35,310 nt of DNA, taken from CAZWZG01 sp964638245 (GTDB taxonomy: Bacteria > Pseudomonadota > Alphaproteobacteria > Rhodobacterales > Rhodobacteraceae). Numbering within the stretch: position 1 is the stretch's first letter; each line of letters starts with the position of its first letter. Shown here piece by piece: positions 1 through 6,771 of the stretch. The DNA is taken from NCBI GenBank assembly GCA_964638245.1, contig CAZWZG010000011.1, positions 1-35,310 on the forward strand, in the 5' to 3' direction. Below the pieces are notes generated by a model. It ran no database searches. It was given only the letters and a program-made list of their open reading frames with translations, and was not told where the DNA came from. The translations under genes were made by a program, and so were the position numbers.

Positions 1-531
1 GATTTCCTCGGCGACGTGGTCTGTGGCGGCTTTGGCCTACCCATCGCGCGCGACATGGCCCAAAAAGTCATCCTTGTCGGCTCCAACGACCTGCAATCGC
101 TTTACGTGGCCAATAACGTCTGCTCGGCGGTTGAATACTTCCGCAAGCTGGGTGGCAACGTCGGTGTCGCAGGCCTTGTGATCAACAAGGACGATGGCTC
201 GGGCGAGGCACAAGCCTTTGCCAAGGCCGTCGACATCCCGGTTCTGGCGTCTATCCCGCAGGACGACGACCTGCGCAAGAAATCCGCGAACTACCAAATC
301 GTCGGCACCGCCGAAAGCCAGTGGGGCGACCTCTTTGCGGCCCTTGGCGAAAACGTCGCCGTCGCTCCGCCGATGCGTCCGACCGCGCTTAGCCAGGACG
401 AATTGCTTGAGTTGTTCGACGGCTCGGAAACCGGCGCCGGGATCCGGCTTGAACCCGCAACCGACGCTGACATGCGCGGCAAGGACGCCAAGCCCAAACA
501 GTCGCTCGAGGTGATCTACGATGATGCCTAA
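1..531 (+). CDS. bchX: Chlorophyllide a reductase iron protein BchX (C-terminal part)
   Basis: BchX is the ATP-dependent [4Fe-4S] electron donor (NifH/BchL-like) for chlorophyllide a oxidoreductase, which reduces ring B on the way to bacteriochlorophyll a. Only the last 176 codons are present; the frame is open from base 1 and begins DFLGDVVCGG, which holds the second cluster-ligand cysteine of the NifH fold. The rest (LVGSNDLQSLYVANNV, then a C-terminal extension with an acidic end) fits BchX rather than BchL, which is encoded complete at 22021. The Walker A half lies upstream of the window. The stop overlaps the next small gene by 11 nt. Identification is secure from family knowledge and from bchY and bchZ downstream. 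Confidence 0.95.
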   Translation, partial: DFLGDVVCGGFGLPIARDMAQKVILVGSNDLQSLYVANNVCSAVEYFRKLGGNVGVAGLVINKDDGSGEAQAFAKAVDIPVLASIPQDDDLRKKSANYQIVGTAESQWGDLFAALGENVAVAPPMRPTALSQDELLELFDGSETGAGIRLEPATDADMRGKDAKPKQSLEVIYDDA

Positions 532-724
532 GCGCACCCCAGATCGCGACGCGCAAAAGGACGCAATCGCGTCTATGCACGAGTCGAGTGAAGGCCTTGC
601 CAGGGAGAGCAAGGCCCTTGTCGAGGCTTCGATGCGAGCGCGTGCCGATGCCGACTTTCTTCGCAAGCGGGCGGCGGAAGAAGAAAGGAAATCCAAGGAA
701 CAAAAGGGGTCACAGGATGAATGA
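521..724 (+). CDS. Small highly charged helical protein of unknown function between bchX and bchY
   Basis: A 67-residue protein that I do not recognise. It starts inside the end of bchX; GAGGTGA at 508-514 is a good ribosome binding site for the ATG at 521 or the adjacent ATG at 524. It is rich in Glu, Lys, Arg and Ala and has no membrane segment or cysteine, so it is probably a single long helix or coiled coil in the cytoplasm. Residues about 22-50 (core SKALVEASMRARAD) align with the middle of the next gene product, with about 11 identities over 29 positions, so the two look like diverged copies. It overlaps the next gene by 8 nt. Overlaps on both sides suggest translation coupled to bchX and bchY. 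A role in chlorophyllide reductase or its regulation is inference only. Confidence 0.7.
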   Translation: MMPKRTPDRDAQKDAIASMHESSEGLARESKALVEASMRARADADFLRKRAAEEERKSKEQKGSQDE

Positions 725-956
725 TCAGAGCAACGCCTCGTTCACAGGCCTGACCCATTCGCTTGTCGAAGAAGAATTCATTGAACAGACCGCGCACGCT
801 CAAAGGTTGAGCCGTCGGAGCAGCGCCCTCGTCGGTGAAAGTGAGCAGTTGATTGCTGCTTCCCTTGAAATGCGTGCCCACACCAGCCGTCTACGGGAGC
901 TTCTTCAAAGCGTAAAGCATCGCCTGGAAAGGACGAACGACATCCATGGCGTCTGA
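717..956 (+). CDS. Second small helical protein between bchX and bchY, with an LH1-beta-like N-terminus
   Basis: A 79-residue protein with no recognised family. The chosen ATG at 717 overlaps the previous stop by 8 nt and has AAGGGG upstream; the frame is open further 5' but without a sensible start. Residues 1-13 end in SFTGLT, the same six residues as positions 8-13 of the LH1 beta protein encoded at 4486. The following part (ALVGESEQLIAASLEMRAH) is helical and aligns with the preceding small gene. There are no membrane helices. Its end overlaps bchY by 11 nt. It may be an assembly or regulatory factor made in step with BchX and BchY, but nothing in the sequence proves this. Confidence 0.7.
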   Translation: MNDQSNASFTGLTHSLVEEEFIEQTAHAQRLSRRSSALVGESEQLIAASLEMRAHTSRLRELLQSVKHRLERTNDIHGV

Positions 957-2505
957 GGTCAAATATGACTCCGCTGCCGAGGCAGACGTGATCGAGGGCA
1001 CCGCCCGCGAAGACGCACCTGTCTTGCAGGACGGCATGGGCTGCCACGCCGGTGCCGCTGAAATGGAGGCCGCCGCGCGTGCTGCAGGTCAATCCGAGAT
1101 TCTAGATCAATACGCCAAGGACTATCCCCAAGGCCCTCACGACAAGCCACAGTCCATGTGCCCGGCCTTTGGGAGCTTGCGCGTCGGCCTTCGCATGCGC
1201 CGCGTTGCAACCGTCCTTTCGGGCTCGGCCTGTTGTGTCTACGGCCTGACGTTCGTGTCCCATTTCTACGGTGCGCGCCGCTCGGTTGGATACGTGCCGT
1301 TCAATTCCGAAACGCTGGTCACTGGCAAGCTGTTCGAGGACATCCGCGACAGCGTGCATGAGCTGGCTGATCCGGACCGCTATGACGCGATCGTTGTCAC
1401 CAACCTTTGTGTGCCAACCGCTTCGGGCGTGCCTTTGCGCCTGCTGCCCGATGAAATCAACGGTGTGCGCATCGTTGGCATCGACGTGCCCGGCTTTGGC
1501 ATTCCAACCCATGCCGAGGCCAAAGATGTCCTTGCCGGCGCGATGCTGAACTATGCGCGCAAAGAAATCGAAGCCGGTCCCGTCCAGGCGCCGGCGGCGG
1601 GTCCATCCGACCGCCCAACCGTTACACTTCTGGGGGAAATGTTCCCCGCCGATCCGATGATGATCGGACAAATGCTCGATCCGATGGGGCTTGCCGTCGG
1701 TCCAACCGTTCCCTGCCGGGAATGGCGCGAACTTTATGCGGCGCTCGACTGTGGGGGCGTGGCCGCAATCCATCCGTTTTACACATCAGCCATGCGCGAA
1801 TTCGAGGCGGCCGGTCGGCCGATCGTCGGGTCTGCGCCCGTGGGGCATGATGGGACTGCGGCATGGATCGCCAATATCGGGGAGGCGTTCAACGTCACCC
1901 CCGATAGGGTCGCCGCCACGCAGAATAGGCTCCTCCCTGCCATCAAGGCTGCGCTGGCGGCGAACCCGATCAACGGGACGATCACGCTTTCGGGCTATGA
2001 AGGGTCCGAACTGATCGTGGCACGACTTTTGGCGGAATCCGGCGCTGATATTCCTTACGTGGGCACGGCCTGTGCAAAGACCGCCCAATCGGATGCGGAT
2101 CGCGAATGGCTCGAAGCGCGCGGTACACGCGTTAAATTCCGCGCCTCTCTGGAAGACGATCTGGCCGCCATGGAAGGCGTCAAACCCGATCTGGCCATCG
2201 GCACGACGCCGGTTGTCCAGAAGGGCAAGGAGCTTGGCATTCCCTCGCTATATTTCACCAACCTGATTTCCGCGCGTCCCCTGATGGGCGTGGCCGGGGC
2301 CGGGTCGCTGGCACAGGTGGTCAATGCCGCCATGGCCAACAAGGACCGCATGGAGCACATGCGCGAGTTTTTCGAAGGCACGGGCACCGGTGACACCGCC
2401 GGTGTTTGGGAAGGCGACCCCAACCTGCGCCCCGATTTCCGCGAGACACACCAGAAGAAGCTGGACCGTCAAGCCAAGGCCGCGAAGGCGGCAGAGATGA
2501 TATGA
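946..2505 (+). CDS. bchY: Chlorophyllide a reductase subunit Y
   Basis: BchY pairs with BchZ to form the NifDK-like catalytic part of chlorophyllide a oxidoreductase. The 519-residue product has the family's cysteine pattern: Cys72 (QSMCPAFGSL), Cys97 in SGSACCVYG, and a Cys in TNLCVPTAS near residue 155; these, with Cys35 of BchZ, are expected to hold the [4Fe-4S] cluster. The N-terminal 60 residues are variable, as in the family. The ATG at 946 overlaps the preceding small gene by 11 nt and has only a weak, distant purine-rich stretch (GGAAAGGA), so translation is probably coupled. Its stop (2503-2505) overlaps an ATG in the unusual spacer before bchZ. Confidence 0.96.
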   Translation: MASEVKYDSAAEADVIEGTAREDAPVLQDGMGCHAGAAEMEAAARAAGQSEILDQYAKDYPQGPHDKPQSMCPAFGSLRVGLRMRRVATVLSGSACCVYGLTFVSHFYGARRSVGYVPFNSETLVTGKLFEDIRDSVHELADPDRYDAIVVTNLCVPTASGVPLRLLPDEINGVRIVGIDVPGFGIPTHAEAKDVLAGAMLNYARKEIEAGPVQAPAAGPSDRPTVTLLGEMFPADPMMIGQMLDPMGLAVGPTVPCREWRELYAALDCGGVAAIHPFYTSAMREFEAAGRPIVGSAPVGHDGTAAWIANIGEAFNVTPDRVAATQNRLLPAIKAALAANPINGTITLSGYEGSELIVARLLAESGADIPYVGTACAKTAQSDADREWLEARGTRVKFRASLEDDLAAMEGVKPDLAIGTTPVVQKGKELGIPSLYFTNLISARPLMGVAGAGSLAQVVNAAMANKDRMEHMREFFEGTGTGDTAGVWEGDPNLRPDFRETHQKKLDRQAKAAKAAEMI

Positions 2506-2669
2506 CTGGCGTTTCGATCTCTTATGTGCACCCCTGCACACTGGCTTCAGGGCCCCATATCGGTGCTCTGCACCGACGTAATACCGACGTAATACCGACG
2601 TTAAGCCGATCGGCAGAAACACCGAAAAATCCTTGTGCATCAATGAACAAGGAGGGTGGGCGTTGCTAA
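2502..2669 (+). CDS. Possible small ORF bridging bchY and bchZ (doubtful)
   Basis: A 55-codon frame begins with an ATG that overlaps the bchY stop in the ATGA arrangement used throughout this cluster, and ends with a TAA at 2667-2669, just after the bchZ start at 2663. It would therefore link bchY and bchZ by coupled translation. Against it, the product resembles nothing I know, contains the translated 11-bp repeats, and lacks clear domain structure. It may only be an open stretch in a leader region. Confidence 0.2.
   Translation: MTGVSISYVHPCTLASGPHIGALHRRNTDVIPTLSRSAETPKNPCASMNKEGGRC
2561..2575 (+). promoter_or_regulatory. Small hairpin in the bchY-bchZ spacer
   Basis: CGGTGC (2561-2566) and GCACCG (2570-2575) form a perfect 6-bp stem with a three-base loop, about 90 nt upstream of the bchZ start. 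It immediately precedes and partly overlaps the first of three short direct repeats. It may be an RNA processing or pausing element; there is no U-tract, so it is not a terminator. Confidence 0.4.
2572..2604 (+). repeat. Three tandem 11-bp repeats upstream of bchZ
   Basis: The unit ACCGACGTAAT occurs at 2572-2582 and 2583-2593, followed by a third copy differing only at its end (ACCGACGTTAA, 2594-2604). One unit per helical turn would suit a binding site, but it could equally be replication slippage. Eleven is not a multiple of three, so copy-number change would break the 55-codon frame crossing it. Confidence 0.75.
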
Positions 2670-4141
2670 TTCAGGACCACGACCGCGCGGGCGGATATTG
2701 GGGCGCTGTTTACGCTTTCACCGCCGTGAAAGGCCTTCAGGTTGTCATCGATGGCCCCGTTGGGTGCGAAAATCTGCCAGTGACTTCAGTCCTGCACTAT
2801 ACCGACGCGCTGCCGCCCCATGAATTGCCCATCGTCGTCACAGGGTTGGGCGAAGAAGAGCTTGGCCGCGACGGCACCGAAGGCGCTATGAAGCGGGCTT
2901 GGGACACGCTTGATCCCGCCCTTCCTGCGGTGGTCGTGACGGGGTCCATCTCGGAAATGATCGGCGGCGGCGTAACGCCGCAAGGCACCAATATTCAACG
3001 GTTTTTGCCGCGCACCATCGACGAAGACCAATGGGAAGCCGCCGACCGCGCGATGACATGGCTCTTTACCGAGTTCGGTCAGACCAAGGGTCGTATGCCC
3101 AAGGAAGCCAAGCGGGAAGAGGGCGCCAAGCCGCGCGTGAACATCCTTGGCCCGATGTATGGCACGTTCAACATGCCCTCTGACCTCGCCGAACTTCGGC
3201 GGCTGGTCGAAGGCATCGGCGCGGACGTGAATATGGTCATGCCGCTGGGCGCGCACTTGGCCGAAATGCGCAATCTGGTGAACGCGGACGTCAACGTCGT
3301 CATGTACCGCGAATTCGGTCGCGGCCTCGCCGAAGTGCTTGGAAAACCTTATCTTCAGGCACCGTTCGGCGTCGACAGCACCACGAAATTCCTGAGGAAA
3401 CTCGGAGAGTTACTGGATCTTGACCCCGAGCCGTTCATCGAACGCGAAAAGCATTCGACCATCAAGCCGGTCTGGGATTTGTGGCGCTCGGTCACGCAGG
3501 ATTTCTTTGCCACAGCCAGCTTTGGCGTCGTCGCGAATGAGACCTACGCCCGCGGCCTGCGCAACTATCTTGAGAACGACCTTGGCCTGCCGTGCGACTT
3601 CGCCATTGCGCGTGTGGCTGGCAAGAAGACCAACAACGAAGAAGTCCGCGCCCTGATCGGTCAGAAGCGTCCTCTGGTGGTCTTTGGTTCGATCAATGAA
3701 AAGATGTACCTGGCTGAAACCAAAGGCGGTCACGGACCCGCACCGGCTTTCATCCCCGCCAGCTTTCCCGGTGCCGCGATCCGGCGCGCCACGGGCACAC
3801 CGTTCATGGGCTACGCTGGCGCGACTTATGTGCTTCAAGAGGTCTGCAATGGCCTGTTTGACGCGCTGTTCCACATCCTTCCGCTGGCCTCCGACATGGA
3901 TGCCGTGGACGCGACCCCGACGACCCTTCGCCGCGACTTCCCATGGGATCCGGACGCGCAAGCGCTTCTGGACCGGATCGTTGCCGAGCACCCCGTTCTG
4001 ACCCGCATTTCTGCCGCCAAATCCTTGCGCGATGCCGCCGAAAAGGCCGCGCTGGATCAAGGCGCCGAGCGTGTGGTCCGAGAAACCGTCGAGGCCCTGC
4101 AACCTGCTGGCTTCGTTGATCAAAAAGGAGACACCCAATGA
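2663..4141 (+). CDS. bchZ: Chlorophyllide a reductase subunit Z
   Basis: BchZ is the second NifDK-like subunit of chlorophyllide a oxidoreductase. I place the start at the TTG at 2663, not the ATG at 2633. A strong ribosome binding site (AAGGAGG, 2649-2655) lies 7 nt before it, the protein then begins MLIQDHDRAGGYWGA as in the family, and the cluster-ligand cysteine (DGPVGCENL) falls at residue 35, its known position. The product is 492 residues, with the conserved VTGSISEMIGGG and GPMYGTFNMPSDLAE segments and the C-terminal helical tail (RISAAKSLRDAAEKA). The last codons overlap pufQ by ATGA. Rhodobacter relatives carry a puf promoter within bchZ; I did not find one with certainty. Confidence 0.96.
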   Translation: MLIQDHDRAGGYWGAVYAFTAVKGLQVVIDGPVGCENLPVTSVLHYTDALPPHELPIVVTGLGEEELGRDGTEGAMKRAWDTLDPALPAVVVTGSISEMIGGGVTPQGTNIQRFLPRTIDEDQWEAADRAMTWLFTEFGQTKGRMPKEAKREEGAKPRVNILGPMYGTFNMPSDLAELRRLVEGIGADVNMVMPLGAHLAEMRNLVNADVNVVMYREFGRGLAEVLGKPYLQAPFGVDSTTKFLRKLGELLDLDPEPFIEREKHSTIKPVWDLWRSVTQDFFATASFGVVANETYARGLRNYLENDLGLPCDFAIARVAGKKTNNEEVRALIGQKRPLVVFGSINEKMYLAETKGGHGPAPAFIPASFPGAAIRRATGTPFMGYAGATYVLQEVCNGLFDALFHILPLASDMDAVDATPTTLRRDFPWDPDAQALLDRIVAEHPVLTRISAAKSLRDAAEKAALDQGAERVVRETVEALQPAGFVDQKGDTQ

Positions 4142-4371
4142 CGGATCAGACCACTGATCTCGTGATGATGGACGAGGCCCCGCGCACGCGCAAACGGCCC
4201 CAGACCGAATTCGCGATCTACTTTGGGATCATTTTCCTGGCGACCTTGCCGCTGGCCACTTTGACCTGGGCGCTGCGCGCGATCCGGTCGATGAGCCTGC
4301 CCGAAAAGGGCCCTGTGGCCCGCGCCTGGACACAAGCACGGCTGATTACGCCGATGATTTTCGCGGCCTGA
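4138..4371 (+). CDS. pufQ: PufQ, puf operon cytochrome-like pigment-complex protein
   Basis: A 77-residue protein at the usual place of pufQ, overlapping the bchZ stop by 4 nt (ATGA). Family members are small membrane proteins needed for normal bacteriochlorophyll and LH1-RC formation. The sequence shows a charged N-terminus, the family core RPQTEFAIYFG, a single membrane segment (about residues 28-48, IIFLATLPLATLTW) and a tail with GPVARAWTQA and ITPMIF that closely resembles the Rhodobacter tail (GPFARAW, ITPEIF). Its N-terminus is a few residues longer than the 74-residue Rhodobacter protein. Confidence 0.93.
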   Translation: MTDQTTDLVMMDEAPRTRKRPQTEFAIYFGIIFLATLPLATLTWALRAIRSMSLPEKGPVARAWTQARLITPMIFAA

Positions 4372-4388
4372 CAGCCGCATTCGAAATT

Positions 4389-4408
4389 CGCTGGTCCTCA
4401 GACCAGCG
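4389..4408 (+). promoter_or_regulatory. Hairpin between pufQ and pufB
   Basis: CGCTGGTC (4389-4396) and GACCAGCG (4401-4408) form a perfect 8-bp stem with a four-base loop. It lies 17 nt after the pufQ stop and 77 nt before pufB. In Rhodobacter, structures at this point mark the 5' end of the stable pufBA message; I infer the same role. Confidence 0.7.
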
Positions 4409-4443
4409 GATACCCAATGGACACTCGGTCCGGCGGGGACCCA

Positions 4444-4460
4444 GCCGCGGGGAGCGCGGC
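4444..4460 (+). promoter_or_regulatory. Second hairpin in the pufB leader
   Basis: GCCGCG (4444-4449) pairs with CGCGGC (4455-4460) around a five-base loop. It ends 15 nt before the pufB Shine-Dalgarno sequence (GGAGG, 4476-4480), so the ribosome binding site stays open while the 5' part of the leader is folded. Confidence 0.5.
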
Positions 4461-4485
4461 GTCAGTCTGAGATCCGGAGGATACC

Positions 4486-4644
4486 ATGGCTGATAAAACT
4501 GATCTGTCTTTCACAGGTCTGACCGACGAGCAGGCGCAGGAACTGCACGCCGTCTACATGAGCGGGCTATGGGTCTTTGCGGCCGTAGCTGTCCTTGCTC
4601 ACTTGGCGACGTACATCAAACTGCCCTGGTTCTCGTGGGGTTAA
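4486..4644 (+). CDS. pufB: Light-harvesting 1 beta polypeptide
   Basis: A 52-residue antenna apoprotein, one of the two that form the LH1 ring around the reaction centre. It has the N-terminal cytoplasmic stretch MADKTDLSFTGLT, the conserved His21 of ELHAVY, the bacteriochlorophyll-ligand His39 (LAHLATY) inside the single membrane helix, and the aromatic C-terminal end (LPWFSWG). GGAGG lies 5 nt before the ATG. pufA follows 9 nt after the stop, and AAGGAGG next to the stop serves as its ribosome binding site. The N-terminal SFTGLT is repeated in the small protein encoded at 717. Confidence 0.97.
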   Translation: MADKTDLSFTGLTDEQAQELHAVYMSGLWVFAAVAVLAHLATYIKLPWFSWG

Positions 4645-4653
4645 GGAGGACAC

Positions 4654-4806
4654 ATGGCACAGTTCTACAAGATCTGGCTCATCTTTGACCCGCGCCGCGT
4701 TTTCGTGGCGCAGGGGGTGTTCCTCTTTCTGCTGGCAGCGATGATTCACCTCGTCCTGCTCAGCAATGACGCGACCAACTGGTTCTCGCTCGCCTTTGGC
4801 GGCTGA
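4654..4806 (+). CDS. pufA: Light-harvesting 1 alpha polypeptide
   Basis: The 50-residue partner of LH1 beta. The N-terminus (FYKIWLIFDPRRVFVAQG) is the family hallmark, and His32 in AMIHLVLL is the bacteriochlorophyll a ligand in the single membrane helix. The C-terminal tail after the helix is short (TNWFSLAFGG); the Rhodobacter sphaeroides protein is about 58 residues before trimming. The start has AAGGAGG 6 nt upstream. A stable hairpin follows the stop, as expected for the highly expressed pufBA segment. Confidence 0.97.
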   Translation: MAQFYKIWLIFDPRRVFVAQGVFLFLLAAMIHLVLLSNDATNWFSLAFGG

Positions 4807-4825
4807 TCCGACGCGAAACGACAAA

Positions 4826-4853
4826 GCTTCGGGCGGCGCCTGTCGCCCGAGGC
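4826..4853 (+). promoter_or_regulatory. pufA-pufL intercistronic hairpin
   Basis: GCTTCGGGCG (4826-4835) pairs with CGCCCGAGGC (4844-4853), a 10-bp stem with one G-U pair and an eight-base loop, 19 nt after pufA. In Rhodobacter, hairpins here protect the pufBA RNA from 3' decay and give many LH1 subunits per reaction centre; position and form support the same job. There is no U-tract, so it is not a plain terminator. Confidence 0.85.
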
Positions 4854-4926
4854 AAATCAAGAAAAACACTGACGGCCGACCGGGGGCTTATTCCAGCCGG
4901 CGCCGCCAACAAACGGAGTAAGAAGT

Positions 4927-5770
4927 ATGGCGATGCTCAGCTTCGAACGAAAATACCGCGTTCCGGGAGGAACGTTGGTGGGCGGCCCGCTTTTCGACTT
5001 CTGGGTCGGACCCTTTTACGTGGGCTTCTTCGGGGTGACGACGATCTTTTTCGCCGCGCTCGGGACTGTCCTGATCTTTTACGGCGCCACGTTGCAAGGC
5101 ACGTGGAACCCATGGTTGATCTCGATCAGCCCGCCGCCGATTTCCTACGGGCTCGGCGCTGCACCTTTGGATGAAGGCGGCCTTTGGCAGATCATCACGA
5201 TCTGTGCGCATGGTGCCTTTATTTCATGGGCTTTGAGAGAGGTTGAGATCTGTCGAAAACTCGGCATGGGCTTCCATGTTCCTGTGGCATTCGGCGTCGC
5301 CATCTTTGCCTACACAACGCTGGTTGTGATCCGTCCCGTCCTGATGGGCGCATGGGGCCACGCCTTCCCTTACGGGATCTGGAGCCATCTCGATTNNNNN
5401 NNNNNNNNNNNGCTACACCGGCTATCTCTACGGCAACTTCCACTACAACCCGGCCCACATGCTGGCGGTGACGTTCTTCTTCACCACGGTGCTGGCACTG
5501 GCGCTGCACGGATCACTGATCCTCAGTGCCGCCAACCCTGCCGACAAGGAAAAAGAAGTCCGTTCTCCTGAGCACGAAGACACCTTCTTCCGTGACTTCA
5601 TCGGCTATTCGATTGGGCCCCTGGGTATCCACCGGCTGGGACTTCTCCTGGCGCTGAACGCAGGCTTCTGGAGCGCGATCTGTATCGTGATCTCGGGCAC
5701 GATCTGGTTCGATCAGTGGATCTTCTGGTGGGATTGGTATCTCGATCTGCCCTGGTGGGCGGACCTTTAA
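4927..5770 (+). CDS. pufL: Photosynthetic reaction centre L subunit (interrupted by an assembly gap)
   Basis: PufL binds the special pair, accessory bacteriochlorophyll, bacteriopheophytin and QA/QB with PufM in the membrane. The start MAMLSFERKYRVPGGTLVGG is typical. Ligand histidines are visible: GIWSHLD (L153 type), NPAHM (L173, special pair), ALALHG (L190) and GIHRLG (L230, iron). The end is short (LPWWADL), giving about 281 residues. A 16-N run at 5396-5411 lies between SHLD and GYLYGNF and shifts the frame by one; the true gap must be a multiple of 3 (15 or 18 nt). This is an assembly flaw, not a frameshift in the gene. Confidence 0.95.
5396..5411. other. Assembly gap (16 N) inside pufL
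   Basis: Sixteen unknown bases. The L-subunit frame before and after is compatible only with a gap length divisible by three, so the stated length is wrong by one or two bases. Comparison with the family suggests about five or six missing residues following SHLD. Confidence 0.95.
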
Positions 5771-5784
5771 GGAGAGGATGAACA

Positions 5785-6768
5785 ATGCCTGAATATCAAA
5801 ACATCTTCTCGCAAGTGCAGGTCACCGGTCCGGCCGAAATGGGCATGGTCGAGGACGTGAAACTGCGGGATCGGACCGAAGGAACGCGGTTTTCCACGCT
5901 CCTTGGCTGGTTCGGCAACGCACAGCTTGGGCCCATCTATCTGGGTGGGTTCGGGCTGATCTCGCTGGCGACGGGCCTTGCATGGTTCTTCCTTGTGGGC
6001 ATGAGCTTCTGGATCCAGGTCGATTTCAGTCCTGGCTTGTTCTTCCGCGAGCTTTTCTACCTTTCGCTCGAGCCGCCAGGGCCAGAATACGGTCTGGGCA
6101 TGGCACCACTCATGGACGGCGGGCTTTGGATCATAGCGTCCTTCTTCCTGCTCATCTCGGTGATGAGCTGGTGGGTTCGCTCGTGGCTCCTGGCTGACGC
6201 TTTGGGCATGGGCAAGCACGTCTGCTACGCCTTTGCGAGCGCCATCTGGTTGTTCCTCGTGCTTGGCCTGATCCGCCCCATCCTGATGGGCAGCTGGTCT
6301 GAAGCGGTGCCCTACGGCATCTTCCCGCACCTGGACTGGACCAACACGTTCTCGCTGATCCACGGCAACCTGTTCTACAACCCGTTCCACGGCCTTTCTA
6401 TCGCGTTCCTCTATGGCTCGACCCTGCTCTTTGCGATGCACGGTGCGACCATCCTTGCCGTCTCCCGCCTCGGTGGTGACCGCGAGTTGGAACAAATCTA
6501 CGACCGCGGTACGGCGTCCGAACGCGCGGGCCTCTTCTGGCGCTGGACCATGGGCTTTAACGCCACGATGGAAGGGATCCACCGCTGGGCATGGTGGTTC
6601 GCGGTGCTCACCACTTTCACAGGAGGTATCGGTATCCTGCTTTCGGGCACGGTCGTCGATAACTGGTTCGTCTGGGCACAGGACCACGGGTACGGCGCGG
6701 CCGAAAACTATATCCCTGCCGACACGCCCGAGGACTTCCTTCCTTATCTTCCGCCAGAAGGAAACTAA
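5785..6768 (+). CDS. pufM: Photosynthetic reaction centre M subunit
   Basis: A complete 327-residue M subunit with five membrane helices. All the key residues are present: FPHLDW (M182 type), NPFHGLSIAFLYG (special-pair His M202 and Tyr M210), FAMHGATIL (iron ligand His M219), RELEQ (Glu M234) and EGIHRW (iron ligand His M266). The C-terminus is longer than in Rhodobacter sphaeroides, ending DFLPYLPPEGN. GGAGAGG precedes the start, 14 nt after pufL. The next gene begins 4 nt after the stop. No tetraheme cytochrome gene (pufC) follows. Confidence 0.97.
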   Translation: MPEYQNIFSQVQVTGPAEMGMVEDVKLRDRTEGTRFSTLLGWFGNAQLGPIYLGGFGLISLATGLAWFFLVGMSFWIQVDFSPGLFFRELFYLSLEPPGPEYGLGMAPLMDGGLWIIASFFLLISVMSWWVRSWLLADALGMGKHVCYAFASAIWLFLVLGLIRPILMGSWSEAVPYGIFPHLDWTNTFSLIHGNLFYNPFHGLSIAFLYGSTLLFAMHGATILAVSRLGGDRELEQIYDRGTASERAGLFWRWTMGFNATMEGIHRWAWWFAVLTTFTGGIGILLSGTVVDNWFVWAQDHGYGAAENYIPADTPEDFLPYLPPEGN

Positions 6769-6771
6769 GTC

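Noticed and set aside
5396..5458. A natural frameshift in pufL
   Set aside because: The shift coincides with the 16-N run and disappears with a gap of 15 or 18 bases; all ligand residues are intact.
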